Assembly (NCBI RefSeq): GCF_002368295.1
Contig: NZ_AP018248.1
Location: forward strand, 4,225,396-4,289,395
From: Tolypothrix tenuis PCC 7101
GTDB taxonomy: Bacteria > Cyanobacteriota > Cyanobacteriia > Cyanobacteriales > Nostocaceae
Length of the DNA: 64,000 nt
Reading direction: 5' to 3'
Of this stretch, positions 46,501 through 54,017 are shown piece by piece. The position numbers were made by a program, and so were the translations under genes. The notes beneath the pieces are model-generated. The model did no database searches. It saw only the letters and a list, made by a program, of their open reading frames with translations, and was not told the origin of the DNA. Within the stretch, counting starts at the first letter, position 1, and every line of letters starts with the position of its first letter.

Positions 46501-46908
46501 ATGGATGCCATTGATAAGCTGTTAGCTGAACTCAAAAATGAATATCAGGAACCACAACCCTCTCAACCTCAGCCACAGCCACAGCCTCAGCTAGGTATAG
46601 CCCAACCTGCAATTCCAACATCACCAAAAGCAGCCTCACTAATTGATAACCTTTTGGACGAAGTGAAAGCTGATTTTGCCCAAGTCGATGCTGCTGAAGA
46701 ATTGCAACGACAGCAAGAATTAGAGCAAGAACGTATTCGCCAAGAAAAACTGAAAGCAAAACAACTAGCAGCTTTGAAAAAACAGGCAGAAGAATGGCTA
46801 GCTAAATTAGATCAATTTTCACCTGAAGGGCTGTGGTTTGAAAGATTTGCTGAAGGATATCCTTCAAAATTAGCAGCAGCAATTGAATATTTGCAAAACA
46901 ATTTGTAG
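46501..46908 (+). CDS. Slr1339-family salt stress protein
   Basis: This 135-residue cytosolic protein matches the cyanobacterial Slr1339-type family annotated as salt stress protein. The start MDAIDKLLAELKNEYQE, a Gln/Pro-rich linker of PQ repeats (about 19-30), a second similar element SLIDNLLDEVKADFA (about 45-60), a Gln/Glu/Lys-rich coiled coil (65-100) and the end WLAKLDQFSPEGLWFERFA and EYLQNNL are its marks. The N-terminal and middle helices look like an internal duplication. Its biochemical role is not known. ATG 46501; upstream is the VWA cluster separated by a MITE. The stop codon lies within a hairpin. Confidence 0.85.
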   Translation: MDAIDKLLAELKNEYQEPQPSQPQPQPQPQLGIAQPAIPTSPKAASLIDNLLDEVKADFAQVDAAEELQRQQELEQERIRQEKLKAKQLAALKKQAEEWLAKLDQFSPEGLWFERFAEGYPSKLAAAIEYLQNNL

Positions 46909-46929
46909 GATGCGTTATTAACGCATCCT
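46907..46929. terminator. Bidirectional terminator-like hairpin
   Basis: Perfect 11-base arms AGGATGCGTTA and TAACGCATCCT meet with a one-base centre. It overlaps the stop of the Slr1339-family gene and lies 62 bp from the end of the convergent haemagglutinin gene. It belongs to the dispersed GCGTTA/TAACGC palindromes. Confidence 0.65.
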
Positions 46930-46990
46930 ATTATATTTCTTCTTCCTGTTCCATCCCTACGCAAATAATTTCAGAAATCAAAGCGGATTC

Positions 46991-49900
46991 TTATATAGCA
47001 CTGCAAGTAGGTGCAGAATTGCTAGATACGGGAGGAATAGTATTCGGAGAATTCGCTATTAGCTCTAATTGTCCATTACTATTCATTGTCCATCCTTGAG
47101 CCTCAATAATTACGGATGGCGTATTTTGAGATATTTGCGGCAACACTTCTTGTTTTTTGCCTCCTACTTTTTGCTCTACTCCTACTTTTGGAGACAACTC
47201 ACGTAAATCTGTCCAAATCGTCTTACCAATGATAGCGTCAGTAGGATTTTCTGGTAATCCACCCCTTCCTGTGACGACAAAATTATTAGCGCGATCGCCT
47301 CGACAACTAGCAGCAATTTGTTGAGTAGGATCTATAATATCTTCTGACAATTCTATGTTGGCAATATTTTTACTGGTTTCTAAGTTAGTAATGGTGACAA
47401 TACCATTCACCCCAAATTGTGAACTAGCATCAATTTTGCTATCTACAGAAAAGAAAATACCTTGAGTTTGTATTTGAATATTACCTCCTGGCCCAAATAC
47501 AGCATTAGCTCTAATATCACTGTGATTGTGAGCTAAAACAAAATCAGAATTAATATAAATATTGCCACCGCCACCATTACTATCTAACACACTAGTACTA
47601 ATTAAACTATTGTTATTGAGCAACAATAAATTACTCGTTAAGTTTAAATTACCACCACCAGTTTTAGTAGAAGTTGCAACAATGTTGCCTTGATTAGTTT
47701 GTATTTGTTGGGCGTTGATCGTAATATTTCCGGCTTGACCCAAGCCTGCACTATTAGTAGATATGCGAGCTTGATTAGTTAACTTCAAAATATCACTTGT
47801 AACTTGAATATTACCGCCATTGCCTTGTGATTCTGCTTTAGCTTCGCTAAAAGCACCCGTAAATGATCCATTACTATAGCCATCAAAAACAATAGAAGGG
47901 GCATCAATATTAATTAAACCTGCATTGCCTTTGCCTGCAGTACTGGTAGTTAAGTAAGCTCCAGTTGTAAATTCTAGAGAGTCAGCATTAATATTAATAC
48001 TGCCACCATCACCACTGCCTTTAGTGTCAGCAGATATTTGACTACCATTGCGAGCAGTTAATGATTGTTGCACATTTAAAAATATGTTACCGCCACCGCC
48101 AGATAATGTAGATGCGGTGATGCTAGCAGGATTTTCCGAAGATGTGTTATCTAGTACAATGGCACCAGCTGCAATTTGAATATTTCCAGCTTTTCCTTGC
48201 CCTGGGGAAATACTAGAGTTAATGCTGTGGAAATTACTAGCACTAATAATGCCCCCATCCTTAAGAGTTAAATTATCAGTTGCGATCGCTAAGTTACCGC
48301 CATCACCATTGCCTTGAATAGCACTAGCAAATAAACCACTGCGTCCTTGTTTGCTAAACCCTACAGCTTCTATATCAGTAGCTTTAACTGTCAAGTTACC
48401 TGCATTTCCAGAGCCAGCAGTACTACTAGCAATTTGACCTCCATCTATCAGGCGCAAGGTTCCAGTATCTAAGGTTAAGTTTCCCCCGTTACCTGTAGCA
48501 TTGGAAGTGACAGTAGTGAATATCAGGCTAGGAGCTTTACTAGAACTACCTATGAGTTCTACATCATTTGCCTGAATAGTTAAATCTCCAGCATTTCCAG
48601 AACTAAACGTACCTGTGCCAATTTGAGCGCCATTGATCAACTGTAAACTCTGAGTATCAATGAATAAATTGCCTCCCTTACCCGTAGCGCCTGATTCTAC
48701 ATTTGCTAATAAACCAGTGGGTAACCCTCCTGGAGAACTACCACTTAGTTGCATCTGATTTGCTTTCACTTGCACAGTTCCTGCATTGCCAGAGCCAAAG
48801 GTTAATGCTGCTATCTGTGCGCCACCAGCCATTTGCAAGCTGTCGGTATCAACCAACAATTGACCGCCATTACCCCTGGCTCCTGATTCCACATTGGCAA
48901 ATAAGCCACTGGAACCTACACTAGCTGCGCCTCCTACTAACTTTATATCTTTTGCCTTAACTGTTAAAATTCCCCCATTTTTTGAATTGAAGGTGCTGAC
49001 TGCCATCCTAGCGCCATCAGCAACATATAAGTTTTGCGTATTAATAGTTATGTTACCGCCAGTTCCTTGGGTACCAGATTCTGCATTAGCAAATATGCCA
49101 CTAGGAACCCTACTCCGTGAAGCACCAATTAACTGTATATTTGTCGCGTTTAGTTGAATATTCCCAGCATTTCCGAAGCCAAAGGTATTAGCAAATGCCT
49201 GTGCGCCACTATCAATTAATAAGTTATCTGTTTCAATTACTAAGTTACCGCCATTACCTGTGGCTTCGGGTGCAACTGGTGTAAACAAGCCGCTAGAACC
49301 CGCAACACGCGAACCACCAGTCAATTTTACTTCTTGGGCTTTAACTGTTAAAGTTCCGGCATTACCAGAACCAAAGGTGCCACTAGAAATCTGAGCACCA
49401 CCAGCAACCAGTAAACTTTTGGCATCAATAAATAAATTGCCGCCATTACCGGTGGCTCCTGGAGCCACATCAGTAGATAAATAAGTGATAAAAGAAATTG
49501 ATGATAGTGAACTGCCACTGACTGCTACAGAATCTCCTTTGATGTTCAGCGTTCCGCCAGAACCATTACCCAAAGTATTTGCCAACATCGCAGAGGCATC
49601 TTTTACCTGTATATTACGCCCCTGTAACTTGATAGTACCGCCACTATTGCCGCTAACTTCTAGGGAAGCTGCTTGCGAAAGGCTAATATCTTGAAAACTA
49701 TTAACATCCTCATAGCTCAATTCCCAACCAGAGGTAATAGGATTGAGTTTGACAAAACTGTTTGTGCCAACACTTCCTAGCTCAATTCGTCCTTCTTTTG
49801 CAGTCAGATTACCCCCTGCGATCGCAACATTCCCACCTACCAAAGCCAGGGTTTTTTGTGATTGTACCTGAAGTCCCACAGGTCTATTGTCTGTAATTAC

Positions 49901-50578
49901 AGCAAAGTTATCTGGATTCAAACTTGTATTATTTCCTGGGCCATTAACAGTAATCATGCCTGTCTTAGTCGGCCCATATTGCAACCCCAGCGGCAGACTA
50001 ACTGTAAGTAGGGGGTGTGCTTGAGGACTGGTAGCACTAAACTCACTACCATCAGTAAATTTGATGCTGTTGGCTGTTGAGGCAAGAAAAGAACCACCAA
50101 TATTTAAAGAAGCATTAGCGCCAAAAACAATACCATTAGGGTTGATGAGAAATAAGTTAGCTGTGCCTTGGGTGCGAATTAAACCATCAATATCGGAGAT
50201 ATAGCTGCCGGTGACGCGGCTGATAATATTTTGAATATCAGTAGAGTTATTGAAAGATGATGTTTGTCCTGTAAGTAGGGAAAACTGTTCAAAGCTATGA
50301 AATAAATTATTACCTACTCTAGTGCCACCATCGATGTTAAAAGTGGCACCATTTGTAGTGACAATTGTATTAATAGGTAGAGTACTATCTGGAACTACTT
50401 GTGCTGCAGCATTCAACCTGATATTTGCTAACGACCATACAACAAAAGGTAAGCCCAGCAAAATTTTGAGGTTGACAAATTTGCTCTGTTTTTTCGTCGT
50501 TAGCATAGTTGTTGCATTTCTCTTGTTAGACGACATCATCTTAGCTACTGAGTAACTAAAAGTCTTCTCTAATTTCAA
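46991..50578 (-). CDS. Filamentous haemagglutinin N-terminal domain (two-partner-secretion type) protein
   Basis: This 1195-residue protein should be secreted. The N-terminal part has a long signal-peptide region (hydrophobic LKILLGLPFVVWSLANI, about 33-50) and a TPS domain (about 60-200) with NTIVTTNGATFNIDGGTRVG and LFLINPNGIVFGANASL. The rest is a beta-helix of 50-60-residue repeats such as GNGGNLxIDT, GAQIxxxTFGSGNAG and LTVKA. The end SCRGDRANNFVVTGRGGLPENP is typical of cyanobacterial members. It may act as an adhesin. A TpsB outer-membrane transporter (POTRA/FhaC) is not found in this window. The start could be one of several Met codons in the first 27 residues. Confidence 0.9.
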   Translation of the reverse strand: MKLEKTFSYSVAKMMSSNKRNATTMLTTKKQSKFVNLKILLGLPFVVWSLANIRLNAAAQVVPDSTLPINTIVTTNGATFNIDGGTRVGNNLFHSFEQFSLLTGQTSSFNNSTDIQNIISRVTGSYISDIDGLIRTQGTANLFLINPNGIVFGANASLNIGGSFLASTANSIKFTDGSEFSATSPQAHPLLTVSLPLGLQYGPTKTGMITVNGPGNNTSLNPDNFAVITDNRPVGLQVQSQKTLALVGGNVAIAGGNLTAKEGRIELGSVGTNSFVKLNPITSGWELSYEDVNSFQDISLSQAASLEVSGNSGGTIKLQGRNIQVKDASAMLANTLGNGSGGTLNIKGDSVAVSGSSLSSISFITYLSTDVAPGATGNGGNLFIDAKSLLVAGGAQISSGTFGSGNAGTLTVKAQEVKLTGGSRVAGSSGLFTPVAPEATGNGGNLVIETDNLLIDSGAQAFANTFGFGNAGNIQLNATNIQLIGASRSRVPSGIFANAESGTQGTGGNITINTQNLYVADGARMAVSTFNSKNGGILTVKAKDIKLVGGAASVGSSGLFANVESGARGNGGQLLVDTDSLQMAGGAQIAALTFGSGNAGTVQVKANQMQLSGSSPGGLPTGLLANVESGATGKGGNLFIDTQSLQLINGAQIGTGTFSSGNAGDLTIQANDVELIGSSSKAPSLIFTTVTSNATGNGGNLTLDTGTLRLIDGGQIASSTAGSGNAGNLTVKATDIEAVGFSKQGRSGLFASAIQGNGDGGNLAIATDNLTLKDGGIISASNFHSINSSISPGQGKAGNIQIAAGAIVLDNTSSENPASITASTLSGGGGNIFLNVQQSLTARNGSQISADTKGSGDGGSININADSLEFTTGAYLTTSTAGKGNAGLINIDAPSIVFDGYSNGSFTGAFSEAKAESQGNGGNIQVTSDILKLTNQARISTNSAGLGQAGNITINAQQIQTNQGNIVATSTKTGGGNLNLTSNLLLLNNNSLISTSVLDSNGGGGNIYINSDFVLAHNHSDIRANAVFGPGGNIQIQTQGIFFSVDSKIDASSQFGVNGIVTITNLETSKNIANIELSEDIIDPTQQIAASCRGDRANNFVVTGRGGLPENPTDAIIGKTIWTDLRELSPKVGVEQKVGGKKQEVLPQISQNTPSVIIEAQGWTMNSNGQLELIANSPNTIPPVSSNSAPTCSAI

Positions 50579-50665
50579 AAATTAGATAACTGATTGCTCA
50601 AAAGATGGCACTGATTTGCTCGCGGCTTGATCTCCCCTTCAATTAAGGGAAATGTGTGTTAGAAG

Positions 50666-50694
50666 AACCCCGGTTTCTTCAAGAAACCGGGGTT
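50666..50694. repeat. Hairpin AACCCCGGTTTCTT / AAGAAACCGGGGTT
   Basis: Perfect 14-base arms are separated by one base, upstream of the haemagglutinin gene and downstream of the Gly-rich peptide gene, both on the minus strand. It may terminate the latter. A similar architecture (CTTC-AAGAAG centre) occurs at 60916-60946. Confidence 0.7.
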
Positions 50695-50758
50695 ATGGGT
50701 TGTTGTTTATCTGAACCGCATTAGGAGACACCCAAGATTCTGAATCAGTCCAGTATCG

Positions 50759-50983
50759 TTACACAAATTCGCCGAAATTTCTTTGACCAGTTATACCGGA
50801 GTCATTCCAACCTCTACTACCAGATCCACCACCAGTACCAGATCTACTACCTCCAGTCGACACCCAACCACCTACAACTAGTTCGGCTTCTTGATCGCTG
50901 AGTTCGCTTAATTTAGATAGCTGGATCGTTTTGCTATCTTGTGGATTTTTTTGATAATTATTTTTTTGAATTTTTGCTTTCAT
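50759..50983 (-). CDS. Double-glycine leader peptide, Gly-rich core (putative secreted peptide precursor)
   Basis: This 74-residue peptide has a leader ending LSELSDQEAELVVGG (about 24-39) followed by a 35-residue core rich in Gly and Ser (STGGSRSGTGGGSGSRG) with no Cys. The LS.xE.ELVxGG pattern is that of double-glycine leaders cleaved by C39 peptidase ABC exporters. A similar gene lies 220 bp upstream on the same strand. No exporter or modification gene is adjacent; a 4'-phosphopantetheinyl transferase gene is about 1 kb away on the other strand. Real peptide function is unknown. The ribosome site is weak (AAAGAG). Confidence 0.65.
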   Translation of the reverse strand: MKAKIQKNNYQKNPQDSKTIQLSKLSELSDQEAELVVGGWVSTGGSRSGTGGGSGSRGWNDSGITGQRNFGEFV

Positions 50984-51087
50984 ATTACTCTTTAACTTTT
51001 AGTTTAAATTTCTTGGATTTTTCAATTCATATTTTATTTTTAACCAAGATTAGTTGACAATTTTACCCTTGTAATAGCATGGGATAA

Positions 51088-51195
51088 CTAGTACCGCCGT
51101 GAATTCAAAATTCAAAATTCAAAATTCAAAATGAATACAGCATAGGCGTTTCATTGATTTGGAATGGGTGGTTTATTTCCGCCGACTTGAACTAG
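51088..51195. mobile_element. MITE-like element, CTAGTAC ends, copy 2
   Basis: This is a 108-bp homologue of 46346-46456. It starts CTAGTACCGCCGTGAATTC and has the same AATTCAAA repeats. The other end reads, on the opposite strand, CTAGTTCAAGTCGGCGG. It stops 9 bp before the stop codon of the upstream Gly-rich peptide gene. Confidence 0.7.
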
Positions 51196-51203
51196 GATAA
51201 ATA

Positions 51204-51464
51204 TTACCAACCATCACTACCGCCAGAACCACTACTACCACCAGAACCCCCACTACCACCAGACCCTGTGCTACTCCAAGCTAGTGATGTTTCGCCTGTA
51301 TTTGATTCGGAAAGAATGGCAATGCTAACTTTTATGATTAAAGTCTCTGTACCGCCTACTACTAATTCCAATTCTTCGTCGCTAAGTTCAGTCAATTCTA
51401 CTAGTTGCATAATTTTGCTATTTTCCTTTGCTTTTATAGAATTATCTGGCATTAAGGTCTTCAT
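51204..51464 (-). CDS. Double-glycine leader peptide, Gly/Ser-repeat core
   Basis: This 86-residue precursor-like peptide has a leader with LVELTELSDEELELVVGG (about 21-38) and a core that begins with a hydrophobic stretch (TLIIKVSIAILS) and ends in GSGGSGGSGGSSGSGGSDGW. There is no Cys. The leader is near-identical in type to that of the 50759 gene (ELSDxEaELVVGG), so the two form a family. A MITE lies in the gap between them. Met at residue 5 is an alternative start. The Gly/Ser repeats resemble those of azole-type microcins in composition only. Confidence 0.65.
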   Translation of the reverse strand: MKTLMPDNSIKAKENSKIMQLVELTELSDEELELVVGGTETLIIKVSIAILSESNTGETSLAWSSTGSGGSGGSGGSSGSGGSDGW

Positions 51465-52038
51465 AAATAGGTTTTGTATATTGATAAATATGTTTATATA
51501 TTAACGGTATTTTTATGTAGGAAACACTCTTAAATAACTTATTTTTGTAATTTTAATATTTAAGGTGAATTTTATAAAAATTATTTGTTGATGCCGTATA
51601 AATACTTTGTTTTAGATTTTTATGTCAGATTTTTTCTGATGTGAAGAATAAAGCATTGCAGTATTTAAAGATGGTTAACAGTATTTTTGCGTAACTGCTT
51701 AGAGCAACTTTATCTAAATTAAATAGTGAAACATCACATCTGAGTCAAAATATCTAGTATTGCTCAAAAAATTATTACCATTTGAGTCTTTGATGCTATT
51801 AGGGTTTGATGCTGATGAGTGCTCAAAATAGGCGATCGCATATTTTGAATGCTTCTGCTTGTACTGCGCCGATTTAGGATGCGATACCTGCAGTAAATAG
51901 ACGAAAAGCTTGTCTTTAACTACCTCTGTAGCGTTATGAATCAATTTAAATTGACAAAGCAGCAATTATATTGTCGCAATCCGACAAACTACTCAAGTAA
52001 AATAGCTGTACTTATCATTTCATTAATGTTCTTATTTG
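51465..52038. other. Gene-free divergent spacer
   Basis: AT-rich sequence between the peptide gene (minus) and the phosphopantetheinyl transferase (plus). A minus-strand open frame at 51714-51965 lacks a ribosome site and any motif. No repeats noted; promoters of both genes should be here. Confidence 0.5.
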
Positions 52039-52773
52039 ATGAACAATCCTCAGTATTTATGGTTACCATCACTCAGAGAAGTAACTTTGTTACCAAATGA
52101 AGTTCATATTTGGCGGATAAATCTTGACCAATCAGCAGCAGAGTTACAATACTTGGCAACAATCCTCTCTAGCGATGAATCTGCTCGTGCTGAAAGATTT
52201 TATTTTCCAGAACATCGCCAACGTTTCATTGCTGGACGTGGTAGCTTGCGGACTATATTAAGTGGTTATTTGGGAATTTTTCCCCAAGAAGTGCAGTTTG
52301 ATTATGAACCTCGTGGTAAACCATTATTGGCAAGTAAATTTTCTTACAGTGGATTGACGTTTAATTTATCGCATTCCCAAAATTTAGCTTTGTGTGCAGT
52401 TAGTCAAAATCGCCAAATCGGGATAGACCTAGAATATATTCGCCTCATGTCAGATTTGGAATCTCTGGCTCAACGGTTCTTTTTACCAGGAGAATATGAA
52501 CTAGTGCGATCGCTATCTCCAGAGCAACAATCTTCAGTATTTTTTCGCTATTGGACTTGTAAAGAAGCTTACTTAAAAGCCACAGGCGAGGGCATAGCAA
52601 AATTAGAACAAATTGAAATTTCTCTCACGCCTACAGAATCAGCTAAGTTACAGACAGTACAAGGCTGGAGTTTACTAGAACTACCCGCTGCTGACAATTA
52701 TGCAGCTGCTGTGGTTGTAGCTGGTGTTGGCTGGGATTTGAAATGTTGGCAATATAGAGAAGTTAAGGATTAG
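52039..52773 (+). CDS. 4'-phosphopantetheinyl transferase (Sfp/HetI type)
   Basis: This 244-residue enzyme transfers the phosphopantetheine arm from CoA to carrier proteins of fatty-acid, polyketide or non-ribosomal peptide synthases. Motifs: RFIAGRGSLRTIL (about 62-74), GKPLL, FNLSHSQNLALCAV, the Mg-binding IGIDLEYIR (about 132) and WTCKEAYLKATGEGI (about 178-192). It resembles HetI of heterocystous cyanobacteria, which is needed for heterocyst glycolipids. ATG 52039 is chosen over TTG 52036. No synthase genes lie nearby in this window. Confidence 0.92.
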   Translation: MNNPQYLWLPSLREVTLLPNEVHIWRINLDQSAAELQYLATILSSDESARAERFYFPEHRQRFIAGRGSLRTILSGYLGIFPQEVQFDYEPRGKPLLASKFSYSGLTFNLSHSQNLALCAVSQNRQIGIDLEYIRLMSDLESLAQRFFLPGEYELVRSLSPEQQSSVFFRYWTCKEAYLKATGEGIAKLEQIEISLTPTESAKLQTVQGWSLLELPAADNYAAAVVVAGVGWDLKCWQYREVKD

Positions 52774-53092
52774 GAATTGGGGAGACAAAGGAGCAAAGAA
52801 TTTAAAATTCTGTGTTACACATCAATTATCTGTAATAGCGTACATCTGTGCTTATATCTGTATCTTTATTTAAGCAAAGTAATATAACCCGAAGACTTAT
52901 CATACTCTATAGCCATCCGATTTGATTTCTAAAAAAATCTAAGTATGTGTATGGTGCATGATCACGTAGACTCGTTCGACGTTCGCGCAGCGTCTCGTAG
53001 TGAAGTCGTTCCCGTAGGGTCAATACAAAGGTAAGCGGAGCTTATCACAATTTGGGGGAGCGATCGCACTTTGAAAAACAGCTTTGGTTACC

Positions 53093-53365
53093 AACGAGCG
53101 CTCATCCATAGAGAACATCGGTTCGTTCATGACCAACGTGATCGGGTTGTCTATCAATGAGCGCTCATCCATAGAGAACATCGGTTCGTTCATAACCAAC
53201 GTGATCGGGTTGTCTATCAATGAGCGCTCATCCATAGAGAACATCGGTTCCTTCACAACCAACGTGATCGGGTTGTCTATCAATGAGCGCTCCTTCGTTG
53301 AGAACATCGGCTCCTTCATAACCAACCAGATCTCATTTGTGACCAACCAGATTGATTTAGTCTTG
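53093..53365. repeat. Array of thirteen 21-bp units (63-bp higher-order period)
   Basis: Thirteen 21-bp units each start AAC or AAT, e.g. AACGAGCGCTCATCCATAGA, AACATCGGTTCGTTCATGAC, AACGTGATCGGGTTGTCTAT. The first three repeat as a 63-bp block three times with few changes; the last units diverge. Both strands are open. The plus frame reads heptapeptides NERSSIE, NIGSFMT, NVIGLSI. It is flanked by the MITE at 53392. The same design occurs at 502-703 with different sequence. Confidence 0.8.
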
Positions 53366-53485
53366 TGTTTCTGTTGGGTGGGGTTGGCGGTCATTGGTGT
53401 CAACTTAAGCTAAAAGCTATATAGGGCGGGCGTTGTACAAATACCTCGCGCCCTCATCCCCTAACCCCTTCTCCCCCGGGAGAAG

Positions 53486-53669
53486 CAGGGCTGATTCATT
53501 CGATAAGGTATGTATTTTGTCAATATGATTGGCGATAAATATTCGGGCAAAAGTCATGAATTATTGACCATATTGATGCCTAAGATTGAATGCCAATTGA
53601 ATACCTTGCTGATTTTTCATCTCCTGAACCCTTGATTTTTCAAGGCTTTTAGGGAATGAAACAGCCCTG
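53486..53669. mobile_element. Nested MITE, CAGGGCTGATTCATTC ends, 184 bp
   Basis: Left end CAGGGCTGATTCATTC; right end, other strand, CAGGGCTGTTTCATTC. The 11-bp direct repeat CCCGGGAGAAG (53475-53485 and 53670-53680) flanks it and reconstitutes the uninterrupted host MITE when removed. The interior does not code for a transposase. Confidence 0.85.
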
Positions 53670-53717
53670 CCCGGGAGAAGGGGAACTAAATCTCTTGCTC
53701 CCTTCTCCCTGTGGGAG

Positions 53718-53892
53718 CTACGGTGTACACACAAATCGGAGTTATTTTGAGATCCGGGTTTTACCCCCCTTAATCCCCCCTTGCCAAGGGGGGAAACCGG
53801 AAAATCAAGTTCCCTCCCCTTTGCAAGGGGAGGGTTAGGGTGGGGTAATTCGAGGAATGGTAATGATTCGATAACTTGTGTGTACACCGTAG
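53718..53892. mobile_element. Nested MITE, CTACGGTGTACACACAA ends, 175 bp
   Basis: Perfect 17-bp inverted ends CTACGGTGTACACACAA. The 11-bp direct repeat CCCTGTGGGAG (53707-53717 and 53893-53903) marks the insertion into the second GC-rich hairpin of the host MITE. It shares its ends with 32621-32820 but not its interior. Confidence 0.85.
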
Positions 53893-53974
53893 CCCTGTGG
53901 GAGCGGGGCTGGGGGTGAGGGCGAAACCTTGCAACTAAGAGGGTTTCACGTTAAGTTGACACCTATGGTTGGCG

Positions 53975-54002
53975 GTGCGTTACGCCGCAGGCTAACGCAC
54001 CC
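53975..54002. repeat. Interspersed palindrome (GTGCGTTA...TAACGCAC)
   Basis: Arms GGTGCGTTA and TAACGCACC surround CGCCGCAGGC, just after the MITE and before the stop of the convergent peptidase gene. It may terminate that gene. Confidence 0.55.
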
Positions 54003-54017
54003 TTGTGATTGAACTCT

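Larger units (their letters stand above)
53392..53967. mobile_element. MITE, CATTGGTGTCAACTTA family, interrupted by two nested elements
   Basis: Left end CATTGGTGTCAACTTA; right end, on the other strand, CATAGGTGTCAACTTA. The 9-bp direct repeat GTTGGCGGT flanks it (53383-53391, 53968-53976). Relative to 37186-37381 it is inverted and split into three parts (53392-53485, 53681-53717, 53904-53967) by two insertions, each with its own 11-bp duplication. Confidence 0.85.

Noticed and set aside
51714..51965. 83-residue minus-strand frame
   Set aside because: AT-rich, no ribosome site, no motif.
53020..53413. Open frames on both strands across the second 21-bp array
   Set aside because: Same reason: both strands open, no start signal, and they run into MITE sequence. 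Listed as a repeat only.
53561..53887. 108-residue minus-strand frame
   Set aside because: It crosses the boundaries of three MITEs and cannot be a conserved gene.
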